64,000 nt of DNA from Fervidobacterium gondwanense DSM 13020 (GTDB lineage Bacteria; Thermotogota; Thermotogae; Thermotogales; Fervidobacteriaceae). Position numbers and translations under genes: made by a program. Shown here piece after piece: positions 52,180-61,419 of the stretch. The DNA lies in the NCBI RefSeq assembly GCF_900143265.1, contig NZ_FRDJ01000001.1, positions 372,001 through 436,000 of the forward strand, written 5' to 3'. The notes below the pieces were generated by a model. It ran no database searches, had not been told where the DNA came from, and was given only the letters and a program-made list of their open reading frames with translations. Position 1 is the stretch's first letter. Every line of letters starts with the position of its first letter.

Positions 52180-52329
52180 TAGTTCTACATTTCTTTATTT
52201 TGTTTTTGATGGACTAATATTTACCAAAAGTATCCATCTTGTAATTTTTTCTCTAAGAAAGAATAAAAATACACGCTCTTGATAGTTTTTTCTACCGTTA
52301 GTATCAACTTTTTAAACGCACTTTCATCT

Positions 52330-55300
52330 TTAGAACAGTGTTACTTGGTCAGTCTCCGGAAGTTCTTCCAAAACTCCGAGTCTCTTTAGCATTTCAATTT
52401 GTGCTTTTGTCACCTTTCCACGGTTCATTAGGTCTTCCACCGATGTAAACATCTTTATATCCCTTTGCTCAACTATCGATTTTGCAACATTGTCACCTAT
52501 GCCGTGAATTTTGTTGAACGGGATTATCAAGCTCTTACCTTCGATTATAAATCTTGAGTGGTGGCTCTTCTTTAAATCCGGTTTTTTGAATTCAAATCCC
52601 CTCAGTAACATTTCAAGGGCTGCTTGGAGCACTTTTTCTTCGTTTTTCTCTTTTACGTCTTTCTTCATCATATTGTTTAGTTCTCTCAAACGTTCTTTTA
52701 TGGCTCCCTTCCCTCTAAGTATGAATTCGGCGTCGAACTCATCTCCCTTTGTTGAGAAGAATGCTGCATAAAACGCAAGCGGATAGTGGACTTTAAAGTA
52801 GGCAATTCTGAACGCCATGCTCACATAAGCAACCGCATGTGCCTTCGGGAACAGGTACTTAATCTTTTTACAAGACTCAATGAACCAATCAGGTACGTCA
52901 AATTCTTTCATCAACTGGACTTCTTCATCTTTTAATCCTTTACCTTTTCTTACATTTTCCATTATCTTGAACGCGTTTGAAGGTGGTAACCCTTTATGAA
53001 TCAAATAAATCATTATATCATCTCTACAAGATATGACTTCTGAAAGCGTCGCTGTTTTCTTTTCTATCAACGTTTGAGCATTGCCGAGCCAAACGTCAGT
53101 ACCGTGAGAAAGCCCAGATATTCTCACAAGCTCGGCAAATGTCTTGGGTCTGGTATCTCTCAACATTCCCATGACGAAGTCCGTACCGAACTCAGGTATT
53201 CCGATTGTTCCAACGTCCGTTCCAAGCTCTTGAGCGTCTATCTTCAAAGCCTTAAGCGATGAGAATATGCTCATCGTCTGTTTGTCGTCCATTGGAATTT
53301 TCATTGGATCTACACCGCTGTATTCGTACAGGAGTCTTATCATCGTCGGATCATCATGTCCGAGTGCATCGAGTTTCACGAGGTCATCATGGATAGATTC
53401 GTAGGCGAAGTGCGTCGTGTAAACGCCTGATTTCTTATCGTTCGCTGGATGCTGGTAAGGGGTGAAGTCGTGAATATCATAGTCGCTCGGGACTATCATC
53501 AGACCACCGGGATGCTGCCCTGTCGTTCTCTTAACACCGCTAACGTACATGGCCAGTCTTTCCTGTTCGGCTGGGTTTAATGAATTTACTACGTTTCCAT
53601 TCTTGTCTTCCATGTACGATTTCACGTATCCAATTGCACTTCTGTCTGCTATCGTGCTTATCGTACCGGCGCGGAAGACGTGTGATTTTCCAAAGAGTTG
53701 TTCAATGAACTTGTGAGCACGTTCTTGATATTCGCCGGAGAAATTTAAGTCGATATCAGGGACTTTGTCTCCTTCAAATCCCATGAATACTTCAAATGGT
53801 ATATCTTGACCAGCTTTTTCAAGTTTTGCACCACATTTCGGACATCTTTTGTCCGGCAAATCGTATCCAGAGCCCACTTCTTCGTGCAGCTCGAAATGTT
53901 TGCAGTCTGGACATCTGTAATGTGCTGGCAATGGGTTGACTTCCGTGATTCCAACCAAATGCGCAACTAAGGAAGAACCAACTGAACCACGGGACCCAAC
54001 GACGTATCCGTCTTCGCCCGCCTTCTTAACTATCAAGTGCGCAATCATGTAAAGAACAGCGTAACCATGCCCTATGATGCTGTTCAGTTCTCTTTCTATT
54101 CTTTTTTCAACTAATTCTGGCAGTGGATTTCCATACAGCTCATATGCCCGCTCGTATGTCATAGAGCGCAATTTCTCCTCCGCACCTTCGATCTTTGGCG
54201 GATGGAGTTTCTTCTCGAGCGGCTTTATCTCTTCAACCATTTGAACTATTTTCTTCGGATATTTAATGACTACTTCTTGAGCGATTGTCTCATCTTCGAA
54301 TATCTCCATCGCAGCTTGCAACATTTCGTCAGTTGTGCGTAAGAAATAGTTCGCACCTGCGTCTTCCACATTGCTCTGGGGTGCGAGTAATACCTTTCGG
54401 GCTTTTATGTCTTCCGGATCTAAGAAATGCGCATTTGAAACCATGACCACTGGAATGTTCAGTTCTTTACCCGCTTCATATAACAATCTGTAAGCTTCTT
54501 TCGCCTCTTCCTTCGTGAATTCTTCCGAAGATATAGTATCAAGAGGCATTATTTCGATGTAATCGTAGAATTTGAGAGCTTCTTGAAGCGAGGATTTGTC
54601 CTTTGACAGTGCAAGTTCAAAGACTTCCGAATTCGCACATCCGGTACCTATTAGCAAACCCTCTCTGTTCTTTTCAAGATCAGACCTCAAGACCTGAGGT
54701 ACTGTGAAGAATGTCTCTGTATGTGCTTTAGAGACCAATCTGTAAAGGTTCTTCAGACCCGTCTTGTTCTGGACAAGCACCGTAATATGTCGTGGGTGTT
54801 TTGAAAGTGGGTTGATGTGCTCTATCAACTTATTCAGCCTGTCAAATGAATTTACAGATTTTTTCCTAAGCAGTTCTACCAATTTCCAAAAAACTTTAAC
54901 CGTTACCCTCGCGTCATCAAGTGCTCGGTGGTGTTGGAACTTTCCGAGCTCGAAGTAGTCTACGAGTCTGTCCAAAGAAAACGATTTAAGTTTACTTCTC
55001 AAAAGAGCTTGCGAGAGTCTTAGTGTGTCAATGTATGGAGGATTGAACTGTCTTTGAAATTTAGAAAATGTATTTTTGAGAAATCCGACGTCAAAATCTG
55101 CGTTGTGCGCCACAATTACTGCACCATTGAGAAATTCAGAAAGTCTATCGATAACTTGAGAAATATCTGGTGCGTTTTCGAGCATTTCTTCCGTTATACC
55201 TGTTATTTGTAAACTTTTTTCCTTCAACTTAGAAGGCTTGACAAATGTATGGAATTCATCGATTATCTGGCCATTCGCCGTCTTCACTGCGCCGATTTCC

Positions 55301-56541
55301 ATTATTTCATCAAGCCTTGGGTTCAAGCCTGTTGTTTCAAGGTCAAGCACGACGTACGTTGCCTCGTCGATGTTCCCTTCGATTTCGTTAATCATTATCT
55401 TCTTCGGATCGTTTGCTATGTAAACTTCACAACCGAATATAGGTTTTATTCCGTTGCTTTTTGCAAGTTCGTACAGTTCTGGGATGCTTTGAACGTTTCC
55501 GTGGTCTGTAACGGCAACAGCCTCCCATCCCCATTTCTTTGCCGTCTTTATGTATTCGCTTATATCCAAGACGCTGTCCAGATCGCTCATCTTTGTGTGT
55601 GCGTGTAGTTCCACCCTCTTTTCTAAAGCGTTGTCGATTCTGTCAAGAGATGGAATTTCCGTAACGCTGTCGATTTTGAAGAATGTCGTTCCAAATTTAT
55701 CTGTTGTGAGCATTCCGCTGAAGATGTACCATTCACCAACCGAAAGCTTGTTTTCAATCTCTTGTGATTTAGAGTTGAACACTTTTCCAAGTAGCGAGTC
55801 CTTCTTATCGGTGATATATACATTTAGAACCTCGGGGTTTGGCCTGTCGATTTTGAAGACTTTTCCATAAAGTTTGAATTTCTTCTTATTTGAAGGAGGC
55901 ATATTGGAGGGTGAGTACAGACCGCCGAGCAGGTTTTTATCAAATTGTTCAATCATGTCTGACTCGTCACTCTGAGTTGGACCAGTCTTAACAGTTGCAT
56001 GGGTAATCTGTTTTTGAACACTTGAAAATCCATCTGTTTTCACGCCAAGCTGTTGACTATCCGGGTCATAACCGACTTTCATATCGTTAATCGCTTGGTC
56101 ATTCTGCTGATTTTCATGAGCGGTGACATCGATGACGTAGTTTTCAAATGGAAGAGAAGATTTTACCCTCGTCAATCGTTTTGAAATATGCGCCTTGGCG
56201 AATTCTCCAAGCGCGTATATTTTTAAAGTCTTATCTTCGATTTCTATGTGCTCTACGTATTTACCTGAACCATTTAGTTGTTGTAGCACGTAGCTCTTTA
56301 AACTCTCAACTTCATTTTGAACATCCTTTTCCTCGTCGACGACTACTTCAACAGCAATTTGTAAGAATTCTTCAAGAGAATCCTTGAAACTTTCTATATC
56401 TCCTTGAAAATTAGAAACAAAAAACGAAACTATTTCACGTTTTTTGTCGTAAGCTATTCGCTTTATAACCCCTGAAGCGTTTATTCCTATCTTTTCGGCT
56501 ATATCTCTTATATTTTTTGAAACATCGAAGGAATAGTACAT
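52330..56541 (-). CDS. polC: DNA polymerase III PolC-type alpha subunit
   Basis: A 1403-residue replicative polymerase with built-in proofreading. An N-terminal helical region leads to an OB fold (about residues 220-310, FKIDRPNPEVLNVYI). The PHP domain follows (VELHAHTKMSDLDS, VAVTDHGN), interrupted by an inserted 3'-5' exonuclease (TYVVLDLETTGLNPRLDEIMEIGAVK; IVAHNADFDVGFL; HHRALDDAR), intact for its DEDDh residues. A zinc motif (CPDCKHFELH to CPKCGAKL) and the catalytic PDIDLNFSGEYQ follow. It ends with a beta-clamp-like ETDQVTLF segment. The length matches Thermotogae PolC. ATG 56541 follows GGGGTGGGTTAG. It lies 39 bases after ruvC and is probably co-transcribed with it. Confidence 0.96.
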   Translation of the reverse strand: MYYSFDVSKNIRDIAEKIGINASGVIKRIAYDKKREIVSFFVSNFQGDIESFKDSLEEFLQIAVEVVVDEEKDVQNEVESLKSYVLQQLNGSGKYVEHIEIEDKTLKIYALGEFAKAHISKRLTRVKSSLPFENYVIDVTAHENQQNDQAINDMKVGYDPDSQQLGVKTDGFSSVQKQITHATVKTGPTQSDESDMIEQFDKNLLGGLYSPSNMPPSNKKKFKLYGKVFKIDRPNPEVLNVYITDKKDSLLGKVFNSKSQEIENKLSVGEWYIFSGMLTTDKFGTTFFKIDSVTEIPSLDRIDNALEKRVELHAHTKMSDLDSVLDISEYIKTAKKWGWEAVAVTDHGNVQSIPELYELAKSNGIKPIFGCEVYIANDPKKIMINEIEGNIDEATYVVLDLETTGLNPRLDEIMEIGAVKTANGQIIDEFHTFVKPSKLKEKSLQITGITEEMLENAPDISQVIDRLSEFLNGAVIVAHNADFDVGFLKNTFSKFQRQFNPPYIDTLRLSQALLRSKLKSFSLDRLVDYFELGKFQHHRALDDARVTVKVFWKLVELLRKKSVNSFDRLNKLIEHINPLSKHPRHITVLVQNKTGLKNLYRLVSKAHTETFFTVPQVLRSDLEKNREGLLIGTGCANSEVFELALSKDKSSLQEALKFYDYIEIMPLDTISSEEFTKEEAKEAYRLLYEAGKELNIPVVMVSNAHFLDPEDIKARKVLLAPQSNVEDAGANYFLRTTDEMLQAAMEIFEDETIAQEVVIKYPKKIVQMVEEIKPLEKKLHPPKIEGAEEKLRSMTYERAYELYGNPLPELVEKRIERELNSIIGHGYAVLYMIAHLIVKKAGEDGYVVGSRGSVGSSLVAHLVGITEVNPLPAHYRCPDCKHFELHEEVGSGYDLPDKRCPKCGAKLEKAGQDIPFEVFMGFEGDKVPDIDLNFSGEYQERAHKFIEQLFGKSHVFRAGTISTIADRSAIGYVKSYMEDKNGNVVNSLNPAEQERLAMYVSGVKRTTGQHPGGLMIVPSDYDIHDFTPYQHPANDKKSGVYTTHFAYESIHDDLVKLDALGHDDPTMIRLLYEYSGVDPMKIPMDDKQTMSIFSSLKALKIDAQELGTDVGTIGIPEFGTDFVMGMLRDTRPKTFAELVRISGLSHGTDVWLGNAQTLIEKKTATLSEVISCRDDIMIYLIHKGLPPSNAFKIMENVRKGKGLKDEEVQLMKEFDVPDWFIESCKKIKYLFPKAHAVAYVSMAFRIAYFKVHYPLAFYAAFFSTKGDEFDAEFILRGKGAIKERLRELNNMMKKDVKEKNEEKVLQAALEMLLRGFEFKKPDLKKSHHSRFIIEGKSLIIPFNKIHGIGDNVAKSIVEQRDIKMFTSVEDLMNRGKVTKAQIEMLKRLGVLEELPETDQVTLF

Positions 56542-56580
56542 CTAACCCACCCCGAGTCTAACTCTGCTTGAAAAAAAATA

Positions 56581-57105
56581 TCATTTTTCGATTTTCGGTA
56601 TATTTTGTGTATTAGTGTGACTAACAGCCGCGCACCATGCTATCGCAAGCGCGTCTGCTGCGTCATCTGGTTTTGGGATTTCTTGAAGCTTTAGCAAAAT
56701 TTTCATAACCTTCTGAATTTGAGATTTTTCAGCTCTTCCATAGCCGGTCACGGTTTGCTTGACTTGATGAGGAGTAAATTCTATAAAAGGCAAATTCGAA
56801 TGCCTTATTGCAAGGAGTATAACCCCACGGGCTTCCCCAACGAATATAGCAGTTTTGACGTTCTTGTAAAAATACAAACTTTCGACAGCAACAAGTTCTG
56901 GCTTATAATCTGATATTATCCTTCGGACTTCCGAGTATATGTATTCAAGACGTTCTTCAAAATGTTCTTCTTTGCCAGTTGTTATCGCTCCGTGTGACAC
57001 GTATGTTATTCTATTTCCCGTCTTCTCAACAACTCCGTATCCAACAATTCCGTATCCTGGGTCTATTCCTAAGATTCTAAATGGCTTTGTCTGTTCTTTC
57101 AACAT
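56581..57105 (-). CDS. ruvC: Crossover junction endodeoxyribonuclease RuvC
   Basis: A 174-residue Holliday-junction resolvase. Catalytic acidic residues appear in [14 protein letters not shown] (Asp), [12 protein letters not shown] (Glu) and [17 protein letters not shown] (two Asp). [12 protein letters not shown] is another family landmark. It resolves recombination intermediates with RuvAB. ATG 57105 is six bases after GTGGGG; the longer GTG frame overlaps that site. A TATAAT lies upstream at 57138-57133 without a good -35. polC follows. Confidence 0.94.
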   Translation of the reverse strand: MLKEQTKPFRILGIDPGYGIVGYGVVEKTGNRITYVSHGAITTGKEEHFEERLEYIYSEVRRIISDYKPELVAVESLYFYKNVKTAIFVGEARGVILLAIRHSNLPFIEFTPHQVKQTVTGYGRAEKSQIQKVMKILLKLQEIPKPDDAADALAIAWCAAVSHTNTQNIPKIEK

Positions 57106-57191
57106 GTTATTCCCCACCAGTATTTTTATATTATTATACAGCAGTAGCCTAACAATTTAATGTTAAGATTATAAACATGATTTGTGTTAAC

Positions 57192-58238
57192 TCAAAATAT
57201 GAACATCGCATCACCAAAAGAGAAAAATCTGTACTTTTCTTCGACTGCTATTTTGTAAGCTTGCATTGTCAGTTCATACCCGGCAAACGCACTGACAAGC
57301 ATGATTAAAGAAGATTTTGGAAGATGAAAATTGGTAATTAACGCATCGACAATTTTGAATTCAAACGGCGGATAAATGAATATATCTGTTTTTCCTGAAT
57401 AAGACCCGCTCTTTGGTTGCCTTGCTATTGTTTCAAGTGTCCTAACCGATGTTGTGCCTACCGCAATTACTCTACCGTTAGTGCTTTTAACCTCATCGAT
57501 TAAGTTTACTGTTTCTTCGGGCACGATGTAGTATTCTTCGTGCATTTTGTGATGGCGAATATCTTCGGCTTTAACAGGTCTGAACGTCCCGATGCCAACG
57601 TGTAATATGACTTCTGCAGTACGCACACCTTTGCTTTTTATTTTCTCAAGCAGTTCATTTGTAAAGTGCAAGCCCGCAGTTGGTGCCGCAACGCTACCTT
57701 CGTGCTTCGCATATACCGTTTGGTAGCGCTCGAATTCAATGTTTTCATTTTTTATATAATGTGGAAGTGGGATCTTGCCAAGAGAAAAGATTATGTGGTC
57801 ATCGCTCACTGAGAATTCTATTATCCTTGTACCTTCCTCAGCTCTTCCGACACACTTTCCAATTATGTTTCCATCAGGCTTATGAAAAACAATCTCCGTT
57901 CCCTCTTTGACCGCCTTTCCTGGCTTGACAAGACACTTCCACACTCCTAGGCTCATCTTCTCCAATAGGAGCAACTCAACAGTAGCGCCCGTTGTTTTCT
58001 TGCCGTAAATCCTTGCGGGGATGACCTTTGAAGTGTTAAAAACAAGGATGTCCTTTGGAGAAAGGTACTCCAATATGTCTTTGAACATCCTGTGTTGGAT
58101 ATTCCCAGTTGTCCTATCCAATACCATTAACCGCGAATGATCTCTTGGTTCTATCGGTTGTTGTGCTATCAATTCTTCAGGCAGGAAGTAATCGTACGCA
58201 TCGAGTTTGTAAAGTTTGGAATTTTCCATCTTGTCCAT
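57192..58238 (-). CDS. queA: S-adenosylmethionine:tRNA ribosyltransferase-isomerase
   Basis: It transfers and isomerises the ribosyl group of SAM to preQ1-modified tRNA, making epoxyqueuosine. The N-terminus DYFLPEELIAQQPIEPRDHSRLMV is diagnostic. LVFNTSKVIPARIYG-like (here ILVFNTSKVIPARIYGKK), AAPTAGLHFTNELLEKI, EVILHVGIGTFRPVK and LITNFHLPKSSLIMLVSAF follow. At 348 residues the length is standard. ATG 58238 follows GGGGAGATTCTAT. It lies downstream of rpsO, separated by a hairpin terminator. Confidence 0.95.
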   Translation of the reverse strand: MDKMENSKLYKLDAYDYFLPEELIAQQPIEPRDHSRLMVLDRTTGNIQHRMFKDILEYLSPKDILVFNTSKVIPARIYGKKTTGATVELLLLEKMSLGVWKCLVKPGKAVKEGTEIVFHKPDGNIIGKCVGRAEEGTRIIEFSVSDDHIIFSLGKIPLPHYIKNENIEFERYQTVYAKHEGSVAAPTAGLHFTNELLEKIKSKGVRTAEVILHVGIGTFRPVKAEDIRHHKMHEEYYIVPEETVNLIDEVKSTNGRVIAVGTTSVRTLETIARQPKSGSYSGKTDIFIYPPFEFKIVDALITNFHLPKSSLIMLVSAFAGYELTMQAYKIAVEEKYRFFSFGDAMFIF

Positions 58239-58261
58239 ATAGAATCTCCCCGTTTCAGCGA

Positions 58262-58295
58262 TTTTGCAAAATTAAAGGGCGGAATTCCGCCCCTC
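58262..58295 (-). terminator. Hairpin terminator between rpsO and queA
   Basis: The 16-bp perfect palindrome GGGCGGAATTCCGCCC (58277-58292) is followed on the minus strand by TTTAATTTTGC. It may be a partial terminator because no separate promoter for queA is evident. Confidence 0.7.
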
Positions 58296-58329
58296 AATGA
58301 CTGTGTTCCAATTGAGTATCGATATTTTT

Positions 58330-58584
58330 TTACTTTCTCAAAGAAAGCTTTTCAAGGAGTTCTTTGTAAAGCTCTGGGTCCTTTTTCATGAGGTACTTGA
58401 GCATTTTTCTTCTGCGCCCGACCATCTTCATGAGTCCACGTCTTGAGTGGTAATCTTTAGGATGATTCTTGAGGTGTTCCGTTAAGTGTCTGATGCGGGT
58501 TGTCAGCAATGCAATCTGAACTGCTGTGCTGCCAGTGTCTGCATCGTGGATCTGAAATTCCTTGATGATGTCCTCTTTGTTCAT
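58330..58584 (-). CDS. rpsO: 30S ribosomal protein S15
   Basis: An 84-residue protein with the S15 signature [29 protein letters not shown] and [22 protein letters not shown]. It binds the central domain of 16S rRNA. ATG 58584 follows GGAGGTGCAGAAAG; the longer frame to 58680 reads through the leader and promoter. The leader of about 65 bases may hold an autoregulatory fold, as S15 leaders often do, but I could not identify one. Confidence 0.95.
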   Translation of the reverse strand: MNKEDIIKEFQIHDADTGSTAVQIALLTTRIRHLTEHLKNHPKDYHSRRGLMKMVGRRRKMLKYLMKKDPELYKELLEKLSLRK

Positions 58585-58656
58585 CTTTCTGCACCTCCAT
58601 CTAATGTCCTCTTGCCAAGTATGGGAAAGATCCCTATACCGAGCAAGGGCATAGAT

Positions 58657-58685
58657 ATGATATAATGAAAGCTGATGCATGTCAA
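58657..58685 (-). promoter_or_regulatory. rpsO promoter
   Basis: On the minus strand a perfect TTGACA (58685-58680), 17 bases, then TATCAT (58662-58657). It lies about 70 bases upstream of rpsO. Confidence 0.8.
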
Positions 58686-58824
58686 GTATTACGATTTAAT
58701 TTTAAAATTGTTCCCACAAAGCAGTAAATTCGCATAAATAATGTTAAAACCCACTTATAGGTTAATTTTTGACGTTAAATACTCATTTTTAGAAGCGTTC
58801 TTTTGGAAACACTATAAAAAAGGC

Positions 58825-58855
58825 TTTACAAAATTCTTGTTTTTGGTGCTATAAT
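58825..58855 (+). promoter_or_regulatory. Promoter of the SLH-less OmpA paralogue
   Basis: TTTACA (58825-58830), 19 bases, then TATAAT (58850-58855) preceded by TGC, an extended -10. The transcript would have a 5' leader of about 115 bases. Confidence 0.65.
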
Positions 58856-58976
58856 ATAAATCGGATAGCTTTATTAATTAGTTTGTTCATATTGCTCAGT
58901 ACGCTCACCGCGGAATTCGGCTAAACATACGGTTGTTTCTCGGAATTATTACACTTTACTAAAGGAGGGAGTACTT

Positions 58977-60023
58977 ATGAGAAAACTGGGGATTCTCATT
59001 GCGGTTGTCTTTTTCGGGATATTTGTATTCGCCGAAGGTGTAGACATTGAAGCACTTTCAAACAGATTAGACCTTTTGGAAGAATACACAAATATGATCT
59101 ATGACACTCTCAACACAAAGCTTTCTGCCGAAGATCTTGATTTAGCCCTTGCGGAAATTAACGACAAACTTTTGGAACTTGACGCACTTACGAATAGGAT
59201 AGATTTGCTCGAAGAGTACACAAACATGATTTATGACACACTTGGTACAAAAGTATCCGCCGAAGAACTTGAAATGATGCTTGCAGAGTTTGATTCAAGA
59301 CTTTCTGAGCTTGAAACTCAATTGTTGAACGTATCAAGCACGGTTGAAACCGGATTACCAGCACTCAGGGATATGCTTTATGAACTTTCAGCAAATCTTG
59401 CAGCTATGGAAGACAGGATTACATCATATGTTGAGGTCTCCCTTGCAAGTATAAAAGAAGAAATGTTCGAAGAATTACAACCAATGTTTGACGATATCAA
59501 AGTAACGCTCGATATTCACGACAGTGACATTCTCAAGATTTACGACACACTCGGCATGCTTTCTGAACAAATCGCAGCAATTGAAGAGAAACTTGCAGGT
59601 TTGGAAGAAGCAAATATCGAATCACTTGCACTCAGACTCGACATGCATGACCAAGACATAGTTAACATCTATGACAACCTTTCAGCGAAGGCGGATAGAG
59701 AACAAGTAGACGCTCTTGAAAAAAAAGTAGCAACTCTTGAAGAAGATCTCGCTGGTTTGAGCGATGTAGTCACGGGGCTTGCAGCTCAGATTGGCGACAC
59801 GGATTACCTACTTAGAAAATCTATAGAAAATGTTCAAAAAGATTTGCAAGGTCAGATTGATACAACAAATAAAAACGTTGAAGGGCTCAAAGCTAGCATA
59901 GAAGAACTCAAAGCTAACAAAGCAGACACAAAAGCTGTTGAAGAAAAGGTTAACATGCTCAACATAATAGCGTGGCTTGGTCTCATAATTGGTGTAGCTG
60001 GTTTATTCCTTCCAATCCAATAA
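58977..60023 (+). CDS. OmpA-type coiled-coil exported protein without an SLH domain
   Basis: A 348-residue exported protein. The signal peptide (LGILIAVVFFGIFVFAEG) is followed directly by a long coiled coil and a C-terminal hydrophobic helix (IIAWLGLIIGVAGLFLPIQ). The segment LLEEYTNMIYDTL occurs at about residues 33-45 and 77-89, a 44-residue period. Blocks such as VETGLPALRDMLYELS, LDIHDSDILKIYD and LAAQIGDTDYLLRKS closely match the SLH-bearing protein at 49085-50377. It is therefore a paralogue that has lost, or never had, the SLH cell-wall anchor. It probably sits in the periplasm with its C-terminus in the outer membrane. ATG 58977 follows AAAGGAGGGAGTACTT. Confidence 0.85.
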   Translation: MRKLGILIAVVFFGIFVFAEGVDIEALSNRLDLLEEYTNMIYDTLNTKLSAEDLDLALAEINDKLLELDALTNRIDLLEEYTNMIYDTLGTKVSAEELEMMLAEFDSRLSELETQLLNVSSTVETGLPALRDMLYELSANLAAMEDRITSYVEVSLASIKEEMFEELQPMFDDIKVTLDIHDSDILKIYDTLGMLSEQIAAIEEKLAGLEEANIESLALRLDMHDQDIVNIYDNLSAKADREQVDALEKKVATLEEDLAGLSDVVTGLAAQIGDTDYLLRKSIENVQKDLQGQIDTTNKNVEGLKASIEELKANKADTKAVEEKVNMLNIIAWLGLIIGVAGLFLPIQ

Positions 60024-60027
60024 TAAA

Positions 60028-60055
60028 AGAACGGGGCGAAAGCCCCGTTTTATTC
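60028..60055. terminator. Bidirectional terminator
   Basis: The stem AACGGGGC pairs with GCCCCGTT around a GAAA tetraloop, with T-rich flanks on both strands. It lies between the convergent coiled-coil gene (+) and fliE (-). Confidence 0.88.
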
Positions 60056-60078
60056 TTATACTCTTCAATTGCACTCTC

Positions 60079-60378
60079 CTAAAACTGCATCCTCATAATC
60101 TCTCTATAAGCATCAACGATTCTGTTCCTAACTTCAACTGTAAGTCTGAGCGATATCGACGCCTTTTCAGCCTCGACAATCAGCTCGTGAATGTTGCTCA
60201 CTTTTCCAGTAGCAAAATCATCAGATAATTTTTCAACGTTCTTTTGCTGATCGTTGACCGACTTCAAAGCATCTGAAAGAATTTTTCCAAATTCACTGTT
60301 CTCACTTGTTTTTTGATTTCCCACATTAGTAGTTATATTCGGCCTTAACGGATTCAACCCACCAATCTTATCTACCAC
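60079..60378 (-). CDS. fliE: Flagellar hook-basal body protein FliE
   Basis: A 99-residue protein connecting the MS ring and the rod. It has the FliE C-terminal signature [29 protein letters not shown], with an N-terminal [16 protein letters not shown] helix. GTG 60378 is six bases after GGGAGGTG, and five bases separate it from flgC. It is the last gene of flgB-flgC-fliE; no fliF follows, since a terminator comes next. Confidence 0.92.
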   Translation of the reverse strand: MVDKIGGLNPLRPNITTNVGNQKTSENSEFGKILSDALKSVNDQQKNVEKLSDDFATGKVSNIHELIVEAEKASISLRLTVEVRNRIVDAYREIMRMQF

Positions 60379-60383
60379 TTACT

Positions 60384-60800
60384 TCACCTCCCTATCTGAA
60401 GGGCAGATGTTATCATTGCTTTCGTTGTGTTTATAGCTGTTGCGTTCGCTTCGTACGCTCTTTGTGCGTTAATCATGTCTACCATCTCGCGTATGATATT
60501 AACGTTCGGCAATCTCACGTACCCGTTTTCGTCTGCGTCTGGATGTGTTGGATCATAAACTATTCGAAATTGAGAAGGGTCTTCGTAAATTTCTTTGACG
60601 ATAACACCACTATTTTCTTGTCGCCCCTGGATATTTCTCAAAAGTTCCTGAAAAACTGGAACTTTCCTCCTATAGGGCTCTCCGTTCTCAGTTCTTGTAG
60701 TCTCTGAGTTTGCAATGTTTGTCGAAATTAACTCTATTCTAAACCTTTGCGCAGATAATCCTGTTGATGAGATGTTCATTATATTGAATTCGCTCTGCAT
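60384..60800 (-). CDS. flgC: Flagellar basal-body rod protein FlgC
   Basis: A 138-residue proximal-rod protein. The N-terminal helix has NISSTGLSAQRFRIELISTNIANSETTRTENGEPYRRK as landmark. The C-terminal helix has VDMINAQRAYEANATAINTTKAMI, both typical of FlgC. ATG 60800 follows GAGGTGATACG. It lies between flgB and fliE, the standard order. Confidence 0.94.
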   Translation of the reverse strand: MQSEFNIMNISSTGLSAQRFRIELISTNIANSETTRTENGEPYRRKVPVFQELLRNIQGRQENSGVIVKEIYEDPSQFRIVYDPTHPDADENGYVRLPNVNIIREMVDMINAQRAYEANATAINTTKAMITSALQIGR

Positions 60801-60831
60801 CGTATCACCTCATTGATATTTTACCACACTA

Positions 60832-61224
60832 CTATCTTGTATTCCTAATGACAGTGTTGTACCTGTCGATATTTGCACTCATCAATCTTGATAATACTTG
60901 ATATCTCAGTGCGTCTTTAACCATTTCTGTGACTTCCATGTCTATGTCCACGTTGTTGCCATCGTTTGTCAGAGATGTACTTTTTTGAGTTATCTGCTTA
61001 GCCGTTACTGTTTTTGGAAACGTTGGTCTGTGCTTTTCGTTTGTTGTTGTAAGTTTGAGTTTCATCTTCGATTCTTGGAGGTATTCTTCGAAAGCGATGT
61101 ACTTTTTCTTGTACCCAGGCGTTTCAGCATTGGCTATGTTTTGGGCGTGTAACTCTTGCCTTTTCATCTGGACATCAAGTGCCGTTTTCAGCGTATCAAA
61201 ATTCGAATTGAATATTCCCGCCAT
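60832..61224 (-). CDS. flgB: Flagellar basal-body rod protein FlgB
   Basis: A 130-residue proximal-rod protein with LHAQNIANAETPGYKKKYIAFEEYL near the N-terminus and NNVDIDMEVTEMVKDALRYQVLSRLM at the C-terminus, both FlgB landmarks. ATG 61224 follows GGAGGTATCTTT; the upstream frame to 61269 is untranslated. It is the first gene of the short rod operon. Confidence 0.94.
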   Translation of the reverse strand: MAGIFNSNFDTLKTALDVQMKRQELHAQNIANAETPGYKKKYIAFEEYLQESKMKLKLTTTNEKHRPTFPKTVTAKQITQKSTSLTNDGNNVDIDMEVTEMVKDALRYQVLSRLMSANIDRYNTVIRNTR

Positions 61225-61276
61225 AAAGATACCTCCGTCAAATCGTAATACCACAGACTCTCCATACATTTATAGT

Positions 61277-61306
61277 ATTCTACCATAACTTCTCAAATTC
61301 CTACAA
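61277..61306 (-). promoter_or_regulatory. flgB-flgC-fliE promoter
   Basis: On the minus strand TTGTAG (61306-61301), 18 bases, then TAGAAT (61282-61277) preceded by TGG. It resembles a housekeeping-sigma promoter; I see no sigma-28-type element. Confidence 0.5.
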
Positions 61307-61419
61307 GTTTTATTAAACGAAATCGTATATTGAATAGTCAAAATACGTATAAGGAGTTGTATTATAGAAGAGGGAACAAAAATAAATGGATAACTATATA
61401 ACACTGGGAGGTGGTTCAT

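Larger units (their letters stand above)
58585..58976. other. 392-base intergenic region between rpsO and the SLH-less ompA paralogue
   Basis: This divergent region holds the rpsO leader and promoter (minus, left part) and the promoter and 115-base leader of the coiled-coil gene (plus, right part). The middle (about 58690-58820) is AT-rich and I see no gene or convincing RNA in it. Confidence 0.6.

Noticed and set aside
58658-58666. TGATATAAT on the plus strand as a right-facing promoter
   Set aside because: It lies over the spacer and -10 of the much better rpsO promoter (TTGACA, 17 bases, TATCAT) and is over 300 bases from the next plus-strand gene.
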